DNA from: Chitinophaga sp. CF118
GTDB lineage: Bacteria > Bacteroidota > Bacteroidia > Chitinophagales > Chitinophagaceae
Reading direction: 5' to 3'
Assembly: GCF_900112615.1 (NCBI RefSeq)
Contig: NZ_FOMK01000001.1
Location: forward strand, 620,001 to 684,000
Length of the DNA stretch: 64,000 nt
Both the position numbers and the translations under genes were made by a program. Positions 41,649 to 50,459 of this stretch are shown here, piece after piece. The notes under the pieces are model-generated. The model worked only from the letters and a program-made list of their open reading frames with translations, was not told the DNA's origin and did not search any database. Within the stretch, counting starts at the first letter, position 1. Every line of letters begins with the position of its first letter.

Positions 41649-43700
41649 CTAAAGCAACTGCTGAAGCTGGAGGAACACCGCTCCCTTACTGCTTCCGGCT
41701 ACTTCATCCCACCCATTTCCAATAGATGATACATCTTGATAAGTTACCTTCTGAAAACGCACCCACAGCGACATACGAGGCATGATACGCCATCTTACAC
41801 GTAACTGATACTGATCCCCTTTTCCATATAATTGTGACAACACGTACTCATACAACATACCTGTTGCAGCAACATACATTCGTGTTTCGGTTCCGCCTGT
41901 CATGAATTTTGTATACCGTCCTGAAATCATCAGAGGCCATCGGGTAAACTGATATCCTGCATCAGTGAATAACATAAAACCCTGCTGTTGCATAATCGTA
42001 TTTTTATAACTATTCACTTCTACTCTCGTTTTTAAAATCAATCCCTCTGCCAATTGCATCGTTGTTTGACATCGCCAGCTATTTCGTTGCTCCCATACCT
42101 GCCATTTTATAAAGTCAGCAGCAGATCCTTTTTGCAGTTTGCCCGAATAGCTATAACGGATAAATGCTTCCGTGTGTTTATCAGGGATATAAGTAAGCGC
42201 CAGTAATAACTCCCTCCCATTACCGGGTGCATTCATACTATATTGTAACCAGGGGAAATTAAACACATCGGCATAAGCATTCAGTGTTAAACGGGGCGTA
42301 ATCTTTAAAGAAAGGGCTGTATATAATCCGCGCTCATTGGCAGGCCTGTAATATTCTCCAAAAGCATTCGCATACATAGATTGATAGGCTCTGTTATAAT
42401 TGCGGTACAACAAACTTAGATCTGCATTTTTTGCTACACTTATCAGCACACCATGCACCATACCTGTTTTGTGATTATCACTGATAGCCACTTCTCCGAA
42501 GAAATGCATATTCTTCCATGTAACTGCATAGTCCAGACTAACATTTATCAGTTGTGTACCTCCAAATGTAAACAGATTATAAGGAGCAGCCTCTTTTCGC
42601 AGTGGAACGGAAAAATGATGCCTGATGATATTGATTCCTGCATGCCAGTTTTGTTTTACAAGAGAGAGATTGCCACCTGTGGTAAACTGTTGCAGTACAT
42701 TCATTTTTTCCTGTTCTGTATATGATCTGTGATACCCACTGCTACCCAGTGATGTGATATATTGTGATGTCAGCAATGTGTCCGTACTGCTGATACTTCC
42801 ATCCGGCCGCCGCAATGAAATAAATCCTGTCCCCTCCCAATATCCCTGGCGGAGTGTAATGCCAGCCCCTCTGTAAAAATAAAATTCTCCCGCAGATGCA
42901 TAAGGCCGTAATAACTCACCCTCCCGTTTTATCTGCATTACAGCAGGGCCTTTTCCTAAAGCCAGTGATTGCCAGTTGATCAGTCCCTGCCCCATATTTA
43001 CCGTAAAATCACCCAGTGCCAATGCTTTGATATGTTTATAATTTTTCACAAACAGGTGTGCACTGTAAAAATCAAAACCGTTACGCTGTGCACCACGGAA
43101 AAATTGTTCTCCTGCATCTTTCTCCATTACAATACCCCAACTCATATAACGGGGAAAGTTATACCGGTAACGTAATAATAATTTATCCGGACTCCCCCTG
43201 TAATGTGCAGCCGTACTGTCTGTTGGCAAGTATCCCCTGCTTTTTTCCAGATCACGGCTGTAACGCAATAAAAGTGCATGTTCACCACCATGTGCATAGT
43301 CCTTTAAGCGATAGTGTGGCACCAAATCATCTCCTACCCGCACATAGGGTAATATGCTCCTTATCACAGCAGTGTCAAAACCGGGTATGGCCTGTAACTC
43401 ATAAATGCTTAACAACTTGCCCAGCAACTGCCGGTACAGCAGAAAATTATGAATCTGCAAAGGTGTTAACAATCCCAGCGATTGCAGGGCTGCTGCATCT
43501 GCCGTGTTTAAAGAAATCCGGTTGTGCAGATAATTATTCAACAATTGCGGTTGCGCATCATCTTCAGGTATAACAGCTGCCTGATTTTCCAACTGATTTT
43601 CTGCTCCTGCATTCAATACAGGCTCTGACTGTTGTGCGTGTATCCATTGACAACAGCATAATAACAATACGATTATGCTGCCTTCTTTTTTAAATGCCAT
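41649..43700 (-). CDS. Helix-hairpin-helix domain outer-membrane protein
   Basis: This 683-residue exported protein has a signal peptide (VLLLCCCQWIHAQQ) and near residues 58-125 a ComEA-like helix-hairpin-helix pair: RISLNTADAAALQSLGLLTP, then LLSIYELQAIPGFDTAVIRS. The remaining 500 residues alternate aromatic and polar residues in the manner of a large beta-barrel (for example YRYNFPRYMSWGIVMEKDAG and YKHIKALALGDFTVNMGQGL). The family is common in Bacteroidota, function unknown; the HhH segment may bind DNA or simply be a periplasmic fold. It overlaps the upstream envelope-protein gene by 28 bp. Confidence 0.82.
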   Translation of the reverse strand: MAFKKEGSIIVLLLCCCQWIHAQQSEPVLNAGAENQLENQAAVIPEDDAQPQLLNNYLHNRISLNTADAAALQSLGLLTPLQIHNFLLYRQLLGKLLSIYELQAIPGFDTAVIRSILPYVRVGDDLVPHYRLKDYAHGGEHALLLRYSRDLEKSRGYLPTDSTAAHYRGSPDKLLLRYRYNFPRYMSWGIVMEKDAGEQFFRGAQRNGFDFYSAHLFVKNYKHIKALALGDFTVNMGQGLINWQSLALGKGPAVMQIKREGELLRPYASAGEFYFYRGAGITLRQGYWEGTGFISLRRPDGSISSTDTLLTSQYITSLGSSGYHRSYTEQEKMNVLQQFTTGGNLSLVKQNWHAGINIIRHHFSVPLRKEAAPYNLFTFGGTQLINVSLDYAVTWKNMHFFGEVAISDNHKTGMVHGVLISVAKNADLSLLYRNYNRAYQSMYANAFGEYYRPANERGLYTALSLKITPRLTLNAYADVFNFPWLQYSMNAPGNGRELLLALTYIPDKHTEAFIRYSYSGKLQKGSAADFIKWQVWEQRNSWRCQTTMQLAEGLILKTRVEVNSYKNTIMQQQGFMLFTDAGYQFTRWPLMISGRYTKFMTGGTETRMYVAATGMLYEYVLSQLYGKGDQYQLRVRWRIMPRMSLWVRFQKVTYQDVSSIGNGWDEVAGSSKGAVFLQLQQLL

Positions 43701-44476
43701 ATGATGGATGTAGTGGGTGTAAATCCCAGTTGAGGATGATGGGTAGCTGATAAAAAGATTCGCATGCTACCGAGTGTAAAACTTGCGGCAGCGCTACTGA
43801 ACTGCGGATCGGGAGATAATCCCAGTTGAAGCGATAACTGCGGAATAATACGATACTCGCACATTATTGAGGTTGCAGGTGTGGCATCATCCTGCTGGAT
43901 CACAGCAGCACTGATCAGGAAAGCGTCTGACACTTCATATCCCAGTCCTGCAGTATAAATAACGGGCATTGGTTCATTGCCCAACTTTCCCGCAACAGGA
44001 TTGAATGCATGCAATCCTGCATGTAACTGCGGCGTAATATGCAGCAGGCATCCCAGTTCAAAAGTAACGGCATCAGCCCTGCCATACTGTCGGATTGCTT
44101 TTGAGAAATAATCCACCTGCATTCCTATGCTTAATTTGTTACCCAGCTTTCTGCCATAGGCAACGCCCATTTGTTGCTGATGGTAAGCGCTGTAACCAGC
44201 CTGCTGTAAAGTGAATGCAAATGTGCCCGGCGGTACGGGCAGAGCCAGCGTAACAGTATGCATACTGAGCGCTTTTAACATAAACCTGCGCTCTGTGCTT
44301 ACACCGGCAGATAATACAGGAATATAAGCCAGTGCGGCCTGGTTCTGCATAGCAGTAAATACCTGTTGGAAATGGCGGCTGTAAGTGCCGGGATATAGTT
44401 GCTTTTCTGTAGAAAGCAAAACAGGCTGCGCGCACGAGAGTAAAGTGCACATTGTGCAAACAATGGAAACAAACAT
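43673..44476 (-). CDS. Outer-membrane beta-barrel-like protein, unknown
   Basis: This 267-residue exported protein begins with a signal peptide (MFVSIVCTMCTLLSCAQPVL) and then has strongly amphipathic beta-strands with regular Gly and aromatic residues: AGVSTERRFMLKALSMHTVT, GVAYGRKLGNKLSIGMQVDY, ELGCLLHITPQLHAGLHAFN and TAGLGYEVSDAFLISAAVIQ. The overall look is that of the PorV-like or UPF0164-type barrel group of Bacteroidota. I chose ATG 44476 over an in-frame start at 44527, since it opens a clean signal. Its stop overlaps the next gene, so both envelope proteins are translated together and probably interact. Confidence 0.72.
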   Translation of the reverse strand: MFVSIVCTMCTLLSCAQPVLLSTEKQLYPGTYSRHFQQVFTAMQNQAALAYIPVLSAGVSTERRFMLKALSMHTVTLALPVPPGTFAFTLQQAGYSAYHQQQMGVAYGRKLGNKLSIGMQVDYFSKAIRQYGRADAVTFELGCLLHITPQLHAGLHAFNPVAGKLGNEPMPVIYTAGLGYEVSDAFLISAAVIQQDDATPATSIMCEYRIIPQLSLQLGLSPDPQFSSAAASFTLGSMRIFLSATHHPQLGFTPTTSIIWHLKKKAA

Positions 44477-44511
44477 CTTTTTCAAAATGAACCGGGTATT
44501 GATTAACAAAC

Positions 44512-44540
44512 AAAAAAAACTCCTCACATGAAGTGAGGAG
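44512..44540 (-). terminator. Terminator after the deoxynucleoside kinase gene
   Basis: CTCCTCAC and GTGAGGAG pair around ATGAA, preceded by eight A that form a T-run on the minus strand, 28 bp past the kinase stop. Confidence 0.82.
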
Positions 44541-44567
44541 CAATATTAATAAATTATTTTTATTTTA

Positions 44568-45203
44568 TTAAAAAAGTCCGTGCAACTGGGAATCTATCCG
44601 GTTAATAATTTCTCCCAGATCCTCTTCATTATCGGGAAATTTATTTTTATCAATATCGATAATCAGGAGCGGTCCTTCAGTGTATTTCTCTATCCAGTTA
44701 TTATAATATTCGTTCAGCCTTTTCAGGTAATCCAGGCGGATATTTTCTTCATATTCGCGACCTCTTTTCTGGATCTGCGCTACTAAAGTAGGCACGGATG
44801 CACGCAGATAGATCAGCAGGTCCGGTGGTTTTACCATCGACTTCAATGTTTCAAAAAAGTTGAAGTAATTATCGAAGTCTCTTTTGGTCATCAGCCCCAT
44901 TTCATAGAGGTTGGGCGCAAAGATATGTGCATCCTCATAGATGGTCCTGTCCTGTATAACGATATCATTTCCATTCTGGATCTCCAGTAATTGTTTTAAC
45001 CGGCCATGAAGGAAATATACCTGCAGGTTAAACGACCAGCGGGGCATATCTTCGTAAAAATCATTCAGATAAGGATTGTGCTCTACATCTTCAAACTGGG
45101 GAGACCATTTGTAATGCTTTGATAACAGTTCAGTAAGAGTGGTTTTGCCCGCACCAATATTACCGGCTATTGCGATATGTTTAATCTTATTTTGTTTTGC
45201 CAT
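44568..45203 (-). CDS. Deoxynucleoside kinase (dAK/dGK-like)
   Basis: This 211-residue salvage enzyme phosphorylates deoxynucleosides in the cytoplasm. The P-loop is GNIGAGKTTL, the ERS-equivalent substrate motif is QDRTIYEDAHIFAPNLYEMG, and the LID is RGREYEENIRLDYLKRLNEY. The size fits bacterial dAK/dGK-type kinases. ATG 45203 (MAKQNKIKHI) gives the usual short tail before the P-loop; an in-frame ATG at 45227 is an alternative. It is transcribed from its own 135-bp upstream region towards the envelope genes. Whether it prefers deoxyadenosine or deoxyguanosine cannot be decided. Confidence 0.9.
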   Translation of the reverse strand: MAKQNKIKHIAIAGNIGAGKTTLTELLSKHYKWSPQFEDVEHNPYLNDFYEDMPRWSFNLQVYFLHGRLKQLLEIQNGNDIVIQDRTIYEDAHIFAPNLYEMGLMTKRDFDNYFNFFETLKSMVKPPDLLIYLRASVPTLVAQIQKRGREYEENIRLDYLKRLNEYYNNWIEKYTEGPLLIIDIDKNKFPDNEEDLGEIINRIDSQLHGLF

Positions 45204-45338
45204 GACATTATCAGGGTCGTTAATCATTCGTTTCGGACTGGTCGGTTGTGGTATAGTTCTAAATTACAATCCCATAATTTACATAAATTATTTGATTATC
45301 AATCCAAAAAAACTTGTTCCGACTAATACAATGAACAA

Positions 45339-46343
45339 TTAATAATAGTTAATTCCGATGAGTTTTCTCGCTTCCAGCAAAGTCTGTGCCGCACTTTCTC
45401 TTGCCTTCTCTGCCCCAACCTTCATGATACGGTTCAGGTAGGCCTGATCCTGTTGTAAATCAAGCGCTTTCTCCCGGATAGGGGCTATAAAACGCACCAT
45501 ATCTTCACCCAATTGTTTTTTCATTTCACCAAAACGGAGACCCTGACTATTATATTGATCCTCAAAATATTTAATCACATCCGGTGCTGATACCTGCTGC
45601 ATTAACAGGAATAAATTCTGTACGGATTCGGGCATGGGAGCACCTTCAGGAACGACACCGCTATCTGATTTTGCCTTTTTTATTTTTTCGAGTATGAGAT
45701 CATCACTGTCAGAGAGATACAGTGTAGCCATCTGATTTTCGCTTTTACTCATCTTACCATTGCCATCCAGACTTGGTATTTTTACCAGATCATCTCCAAA
45801 ATTAAAGGGTACTGGTTCCGGGAATAACTGACCATAATGGTTGTTAAAACGCTGTGCGTAGTTGCGGGCCATTTCCAGGTGTTGTTCCTGATCTTTACCA
45901 ACAGGTACCTTTACACCACGGTGAACCAGAATATCGGCACTCATCAGCACCGGGTAGGTAAGCAGTCCTGCGTTTACATTTTCCGGCTGCAGGCGTACTT
46001 TATCTTTAAAGGTGGGCACTCTTTCCAGCTCACCTTTGTATGCCAGCATATTCAATAACAGGTATAATTCTGCAATTTCAGGCACATCGCTCTGCACATA
46101 CAGGGCAACCTTCTCAGGATCTAATCCTGAGGCTATATTTTCTGCCAGTACGCGGAACACGTTGGCTCTAAGGTCTTTCGGATCTGGATGTGTAGTCAGC
46201 GAATGCCAGTCAGCTACAAAAAAATAACAGTTAAAAGTTTCCTGCATCTTAATGTAGTTGCGGATAGCGCCAAAATAATTGCCTAAGTGTAAATAACCGG
46301 TAGAGCGAATACCGCTTACCACTATCTCTTTTGATGTAGCCAT
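45339..46343 (-). CDS. trpS: Tryptophanyl-tRNA synthetase
   Basis: TrpRS joins tryptophan to its tRNA. The 334-residue protein has the HIGH-type motif in GIRSTGYLHLGNYFGA and the KMSKS motif in DGNGKMSKSENQ. Other family marks are FVADWHSLTTHPD and the QYNSQGLRFGEMKKQLGEDM C-terminal segment. I chose ATG 46343 (MATSKEIVVSG) because the 12-codon upstream extension from 46379 does not fit the family. A 10-bp inverted repeat (46371-46380 and 46401-46410) lies just upstream. Confidence 0.95.
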   Translation of the reverse strand: MATSKEIVVSGIRSTGYLHLGNYFGAIRNYIKMQETFNCYFFVADWHSLTTHPDPKDLRANVFRVLAENIASGLDPEKVALYVQSDVPEIAELYLLLNMLAYKGELERVPTFKDKVRLQPENVNAGLLTYPVLMSADILVHRGVKVPVGKDQEQHLEMARNYAQRFNNHYGQLFPEPVPFNFGDDLVKIPSLDGNGKMSKSENQMATLYLSDSDDLILEKIKKAKSDSGVVPEGAPMPESVQNLFLLMQQVSAPDVIKYFEDQYNSQGLRFGEMKKQLGEDMVRFIAPIREKALDLQQDQAYLNRIMKVGAEKARESAAQTLLEARKLIGINYY

Positions 46344-46370
46344 AATGGGGTGCAAATTAAGAAATTCCTG

Positions 46371-46410
46371 ATAGTCCAAATACGTTCCTTCACTTTAGAC
46401 TTTGGACTAT
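46371..46410. promoter_or_regulatory. 10-bp inverted repeat upstream of trpS
   Basis: ATAGTCCAAA and TTTGGACTAT are exact complements 20 bp apart in the trpS-gatC divergent region, 28-67 bp before the trpS start. It may be an operator or a leader hairpin; no T-run follows. Confidence 0.35.
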
Positions 46411-46481
46411 TTAAGCTAACTTTAACGCCAGCCATAATAAATATTAACTATATTTTATTACCTTTTCATCTAATTTGAATT

Positions 46482-46772
46482 ATGGAAGTGAATGAGATGC
46501 TGGTACAGCAACTGGCAGACCTGGCAAGACTGGAATTCAGCAAACAGGAAACCACAGAGATTAAAGGAGATCTCCAACGGATGATCACCTTTGTGGAGAA
46601 ACTGAATGAGCTGGATACAACTAATGTGAAACCATTATTACATATGACAGCAGACGGAAATGTACTCCGTGAAGATAAAGTAGTGCCTTCCATAACCCGG
46701 GAAGAAGGATTACAGAATGCCCCTGCTGCCAATGACCAATATTTCAAAGTACCTAAAGTTATTAAGAAGTAA
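46482..46772 (+). CDS. gatC: Asp/Glu-tRNA amidotransferase subunit C
   Basis: GatC is the small subunit of the GatCAB amidotransferase that makes Gln-tRNA and Asn-tRNA from misacylated precursors. The 96-residue protein has the standard helical N-terminus (VQQLADLARLEFSKQETTEI, then MITFVEKLNELDT) and the conserved tail LREDKVVPSITREEGLQNAP and FKVPKVI. GatA and GatB are not in the window. The ABC ATPase gene follows by 20 bp on the same strand. Confidence 0.94.
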   Translation: MEVNEMLVQQLADLARLEFSKQETTEIKGDLQRMITFVEKLNELDTTNVKPLLHMTADGNVLREDKVVPSITREEGLQNAPAANDQYFKVPKVIKK

Positions 46773-46792
46773 TCCCGTAATCTATCAATCTT

Positions 46793-47500
46793 ATGCACCC
46801 ACAGGCTGTCATCCATTTGGAAGCAATCCGTAAAAGTTATTTTATTGGCAAAAATGAATTGCCCGTTCTTAAAGGTATCAACATAGACATTTTAAAAAAT
46901 GAATATGTTGCTCTGATGGGACCCTCCGGTTCCGGCAAGTCTACTCTCATGAATATGCTGGGTTGCCTGGATACGCCAACCAGCGGCAGATACATTCTGA
47001 GTGGCCACGATGTGAGCCAGATGAAAGATGATGAACTGGCAAGGGTGCGTAATAAAGAGATTGGATTTGTGTTTCAGCAGTTTAACCTCATGCCGCGCCT
47101 GAGTGCCCTGGAAAATGTAGCCGTTCCCCTGATTTATGCAGGGATCAGCAAAAGAGAAAGGGAAGATAAAGCCCGGGCCATGCTGGAAAAAGTGGGACTG
47201 GGAGAACGGTATAAACACAAACCAAATGAGCTTTCCGGTGGACAATGCCAGCGTGTGGCCATTGCCCGGGCCCTGGTTAACGATCCCTCACTGATCCTGG
47301 CCGACGAGCCTACCGGTAACCTTGATACCAAAACGTCTGTAGAGATCATGGAGATTTTTGGCAAGATCCATGCTTCCGGCAATACCGTTGTACTGGTTAC
47401 ACACGAAGAAGATATTGCCGACCACGCCCGCCGCGTTATCCGCTTGCGAGATGGGCTTATAGAGTCGGACAAACTGAATACACATGCTGTATTGGTATAA
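46793..47500 (+). CDS. ABC transporter ATP-binding protein (MacB/LolD type)
   Basis: This 235-residue ATPase has Walker [11 protein letters not shown]-loop [20 protein letters not shown], signature [15 protein letters not shown], Walker [13 protein letters not shown] and H-loop VTHEED. The sequence class is that of MacB/LolD ATPases, which drive tripartite export or lipoprotein release through FtsX-like permeases. No permease gene is adjacent, so the partner must be elsewhere. It lies between gatC (20 bp) and the cobalamin adenosyltransferase (11 bp), probably in one transcript. Confidence 0.92.
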   Translation: MHPQAVIHLEAIRKSYFIGKNELPVLKGINIDILKNEYVALMGPSGSGKSTLMNMLGCLDTPTSGRYILSGHDVSQMKDDELARVRNKEIGFVFQQFNLMPRLSALENVAVPLIYAGISKREREDKARAMLEKVGLGERYKHKPNELSGGQCQRVAIARALVNDPSLILADEPTGNLDTKTSVEIMEIFGKIHASGNTVVLVTHEEDIADHARRVIRLRDGLIESDKLNTHAVLV

Positions 47501-47511
47501 AGCACATTCCC

Positions 47512-48075
47512 ATGTCGTTTAAGATTTACACCAAAACAGGAGATAAAGGTAAAACCTCCCTGATCGGCGGTACTAAAGTATCCAAAAGTCACCTGCGTAT
47601 AGAATCTTATGGTACTATAGACGAATTAAACTCCTATATAGGGCTTGTAAGTGATTACCTTACAGATAATACTGCCATTGCTTTTCTACGGGAAATACAG
47701 GACCGCCTGTTCACTATAGGCTCATCCCTGGCATGTGATCCTGAGCGGGAAACAAAAATGCGTATCCCGGATCTTCAGGCGGCTGATGTCAGCTTACTGG
47801 AAAACAGTATTGACAAGATGAATGAAGTACTGCCAGAAATGAAGTCGTTCCTGCTGCCGGGTGGTCATGTGGCAGTATCCACCTGCCATATTGCCCGCTG
47901 TGTATGCCGCCGTGCAGAACGTCTTTGTGTAGCATTACAGGAACAGGATCAGTTTATAGACCCTCTTGTATTACAATATATGAACCGGCTGAGCGACTAT
48001 CTTTTTGTGCTGGCCCGTTGGATAGGTCATCAACTGAAAGTGGCTGAAATCCCCTGGAAACCACGTATTAGCTGA
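47512..48075 (+). CDS. Cob(I)alamin adenosyltransferase (PduO type)
   Basis: This 187-residue enzyme attaches the adenosyl group to cobalamin to make coenzyme B12. The PduO-family ATP-binding N-terminus is YTKTGDKGKTSLIGG, followed by RIESYGTIDELNSYIGLV and the signature helix CHIARCVCRRAERLCVALQ, then NRLSDYLFVLARW. All match the trimeric PduO type, distinct from CobA. It starts 11 bp after the ABC ATPase gene and converges with lolD, overlapping its last 8 bp. Confidence 0.93.
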   Translation: MSFKIYTKTGDKGKTSLIGGTKVSKSHLRIESYGTIDELNSYIGLVSDYLTDNTAIAFLREIQDRLFTIGSSLACDPERETKMRIPDLQAADVSLLENSIDKMNEVLPEMKSFLLPGGHVAVSTCHIARCVCRRAERLCVALQEQDQFIDPLVLQYMNRLSDYLFVLARWIGHQLKVAEIPWKPRIS

Positions 48076-48754
48076 TAATTTTCGCCGTCAGCTCCTCAGA
48101 AATAATTTTCCCATCCCTCATTACCAGCTGCCTGTCACTTAAAGGCGCCAGCTCTTCATTATGGGTTACTATGACAAAGGTCTGCTGAAATTTATCTCTC
48201 AGTTCAATAAACAGATGATGCAACTCCCGGGCATTCTTGGAGTCCAGGTTGCCGGTAGGTTCATCTGCCATAACAATGTCGGGATTATTGATCAAAGCCC
48301 TGGCCACGGCCACACGCTGCTGTTCGCCGCCGGAAAGCTGGTTGGGTTTATGATCGATCCTGTCTGCCAAACCGAGTGTTTTCAGCAAAAAAGTTGCCCT
48401 TTCCCTGACAGCCGATTTTTTAGTACCAGCAATAAAACCGGGGATACAAACATTTTCCAGGGCGGAAAACTCAGGTAAAAGGTGGTGAAACTGGAAAATA
48501 AACCCCATATGCCGGTTCCTGAAATCAGCCAGTGCATTCCCTTTTAAGGTTCCCAGGTTTACACCTCCAAGCCATACTTCGCCCGATGATGGCGTATCCA
48601 GTGTACCCAGGATATGTAATAAAGTACTCTTTCCGGCACCGGAAGAACCTACTATTGTAACGATTTCTCCTTTACCCACTGTAATATCAACGCCCTTAAG
48701 GACGTGTAAATTGGAATAATTTTTGGTAAGATTGCGTGCGGTTAGCATACTCAA
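48068..48754 (-). CDS. lolD: Lipoprotein-releasing ABC ATPase LolD-like
   Basis: This 228-residue ATPase energises lipoprotein release from the inner membrane or a related MacB-type process. Walker A is GSSGAGKST, the Q-loop is [20 protein letters not shown], the signature is [15 protein letters not shown] and Walker B is [12 protein letters not shown]. The [10 protein letters not shown] motif is characteristic of LolD. LolC/E permeases are not adjacent, as is usual in Bacteroidota. It converges with and overlaps the 3' end of the adenosyltransferase gene. Confidence 0.88.
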   Translation of the reverse strand: MSMLTARNLTKNYSNLHVLKGVDITVGKGEIVTIVGSSGAGKSTLLHILGTLDTPSSGEVWLGGVNLGTLKGNALADFRNRHMGFIFQFHHLLPEFSALENVCIPGFIAGTKKSAVRERATFLLKTLGLADRIDHKPNQLSGGEQQRVAVARALINNPDIVMADEPTGNLDSKNARELHHLFIELRDKFQQTFVIVTHNEELAPLSDRQLVMRDGKIISEELTAKIIS

Positions 48755-48786
48755 AGAAAAGTAATTAACCTTTAAAATAGTAAAAG

Positions 48787-48816
48787 TTGTTTATTTCAAA
48801 TTAAATAATACTTTTG
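48787..48816 (+). promoter_or_regulatory. Promoter of the DUF2795 gene
   Basis: TTG (48787-48789), a 19-bp spacer and TACTTTTG (48809-48816) match the Bacteroidota consensus. The ATG is 33 bp downstream of the box. This spacing is the same as at guaA. Confidence 0.7.
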
Positions 48817-48848
48817 CGGAAATTTCAGAAAGTAAAAATTTCGATAAC

Positions 48849-49070
48849 ATGTACTGGACATTAGAATTAGCTTCATACCTGGAGGACGCTCCTTGGCCAG
48901 CTACGAAGGACGAATTAATAGATTACGCCATCCGTTCCGGTGCACCGATTGAAGTGATTGAGAACTTACAGGAGCTGGAGGATGAAGGGGAAATTTATGA
49001 GGGAATAGAAGATATTTGGTCTGATTATCCGTCGCAGGACGACTTCTTCTTTAATGAAGATGAGTATTAG
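48849..49070 (+). CDS. DUF2795 protein
   Basis: This 73-residue acidic protein matches the DUF2795 family: LELASYLEDAPWPATKDELI, YAIRSGAPIEVIENLQELED, and a Tyr/Asp/Phe-rich acidic tail. The first half resembles a small helical domain. The family is widespread and highly conserved in Bacteroidota, function unknown. It is a single-gene unit with a near-consensus promoter upstream and a terminator downstream. Confidence 0.9.
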   Translation: MYWTLELASYLEDAPWPATKDELIDYAIRSGAPIEVIENLQELEDEGEIYEGIEDIWSDYPSQDDFFFNEDEY

Positions 49071-49123
49071 ATTAGACTATTTTCCATTGTAGCCTCAGCA
49101 ATTTGCCTATGCTTAAAAAACTT

Positions 49124-49159
49124 AGCCGCTCCTTTTTAATTAAAGGAACGGCTTTTTTT
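49124..49159 (+). terminator. Terminator of the DUF2795 gene
   Basis: AGCCGCTCCTTT and AAAGGAACGGCT pair with one mismatch around a short AT loop and end in seven T, 53 bp after the stop codon. Confidence 0.82.
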
Positions 49160-49205
49160 GTGGTATATACGAAGAAGATACCGGAACTCATGATGGGGAT
49201 TCCCG

Positions 49206-49336
49206 ATAGTGAGTCTATAGGCTGAACATACGTTGAACATACATTGGACAATCTTAGAGCACATAAACGTGTTCAAAGATTGTCCAATGTATGTTCAATG
49301 TATGTTCCAGGTGTGACGCAACTACGAACTCACTAT
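49206..49336. repeat. Nested inverted-repeat element, 131 bp
   Basis: Inner arms of 32 bp (49224-49255 and 49276-49307) differ at one base and enclose a 20-base loop; outer arms ATAGTGAGT and ACTCACTAT (49206-49214 and 49328-49336) are perfect. Each inner arm holds two tandem near-copies of the 11-mer GAACATACGTT plus a third diverged copy. It sits in a 507-bp gene-free gap (49071-49577). Confidence 0.75.
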
Positions 49337-49511
49337 TAATTTACTATCAACTCTTCCCGGACTTTCTTTAATCTACGAAAATTTACCGGTCCTGGCAATA
49401 AAAAATTGGGAAATGGACCAGGGGGAATTGATATAAGAATATCCCCGATCTATTACAGGAATCTTCTCCCTGAAAATTTATTTTAACTTCCTCTTCGTTA
49501 TAGAAACACTA

Positions 49512-49554
49512 ACTCCGTTAGAGAGTCCCCTTTTCAGGAGCTCTCTAACGGAGT
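49512..49554 (-). terminator. Hairpin after fabI, probable terminator
   Basis: ACTCCGTTAGAGAG and CTCTCTAACGGAGT are perfect 14-bp complements around a 15-base loop, 24 bp beyond the fabI stop. It is likely to end the leftward fabI transcript, although the T-run is weak. The rest of 49337-49511 shows no gene or repeat. Confidence 0.6.
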
Positions 49555-49577
49555 CAGATCCAAAATATTATTACGAA

Positions 49578-50390
49578 CTATTTTTCCATTTGATTGATAA
49601 CAGCCGCAGTAACACCGGTAGCAGAGAAACCACCATCATGGAACAGGTTCTGCATCGTTACCATCCGGGTAAGGTCGGAGAACAGTGTTACACAATAGTC
49701 AGCACACTGGTCGGCAGTAGCATTGCCCAACGGGCTCATTTGCTCTGCGTAGGTAATAAAGCCATCAAAGCCTTTAACACCACCACCTGCAGTAGTCCTG
49801 GTAGGAGACTGGGAGATTGTATTTACACGTACTTTATTCTTCATACCATAATGGTAACCAAAGCTGCGGGCAATAGATTCCAGCATAGATTTGGCATCTG
49901 CCATTTCGCTGTAATCAGGGAATACACGCTGTGCTGCAATGTAGGTAAGTGCCACTACAGATGCCCACTCATTCAATGCATCCAGCTGGTAGGCCGTTTG
50001 CAATACACGGTGCAGGGACATTGCAGAGATATCCATTGTCTTATGAGAAAAATCATAATCCAGCTCAGTATATGCCTTTCCTTTACGCATATTGATACTC
50101 ATACCTACAGAATGAAGTACAAAATCAATCTTGCCGCCAAAATGCTCCATGGATTTAGTGAAAAGGTTTTTCAGATCATCCATATTAGTAACATCAGCAG
50201 GTATTACAGGTGCCTTACACTGTTCAGACAGCTTATTGATTTCTCCCATACGTAAGGCAATAGGAGCATTGGTAAGCACTATCTCTGCGCCTTCTTCAAC
50301 ACAATGCAATGCAATTTTCCAGGCAATAGACTTTTCATCCAACGCACCGAATATGATACCTTTCTTTCCTTTTAATAAGTTATGAGCCAT
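49578..50390 (-). CDS. fabI: Enoyl-ACP reductase (NADH), FabI
   Basis: FabI reduces the enoyl-ACP double bond in the last step of each fatty-acid elongation cycle. The 270-residue SDR-fold protein has the N-terminal KKGIIFGALDEKSIAWKIA nucleotide-binding loop (FabI-type, not GxxxGxG), and the catalytic Tyr-x6-Lys YSEMADAK with the additional Tyr in LTYIAAQRV. The C-terminus GGFSATGVTAAVI is usual. The ATG at 50390 fits the family start; an upstream TTG at 50399 is not favoured. A -7 box TATTTTTG lies 23 bp upstream. Confidence 0.95.
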   Translation of the reverse strand: MAHNLLKGKKGIIFGALDEKSIAWKIALHCVEEGAEIVLTNAPIALRMGEINKLSEQCKAPVIPADVTNMDDLKNLFTKSMEHFGGKIDFVLHSVGMSINMRKGKAYTELDYDFSHKTMDISAMSLHRVLQTAYQLDALNEWASVVALTYIAAQRVFPDYSEMADAKSMLESIARSFGYHYGMKNKVRVNTISQSPTRTTAGGGVKGFDGFITYAEQMSPLGNATADQCADYCVTLFSDLTRMVTMQNLFHDGGFSATGVTAAVINQMEK

Positions 50391-50412
50391 TGGGTTCAAT
50401 AATTAATTTTGG

Positions 50413-50420
50413 CAAAAATA
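50413..50420 (-). promoter_or_regulatory. -7 box of fabI
   Basis: CAAAAATA on the plus strand reads TATTTTTG on the minus strand, a TAnnTTTG match 23 bp before the fabI ATG. The -33 element is not clear. Confidence 0.5.
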
Positions 50421-50459
50421 GTTGTTATAGTTGAAAAAAAAAGATTAATTGAATAGCAG

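Noticed and set aside
43058..43573. 171-codon plus-strand ORF inside the helix-hairpin-helix protein gene
   Set aside because: It is antisense to a well supported exported protein; the His/Cys-rich sequence suggests a shadow frame.
49590..50255. 221-codon plus-strand ORF
   Set aside because: It is entirely antisense to fabI, a clear core gene, and its Cys/His-rich translation is typical of a shadow frame.
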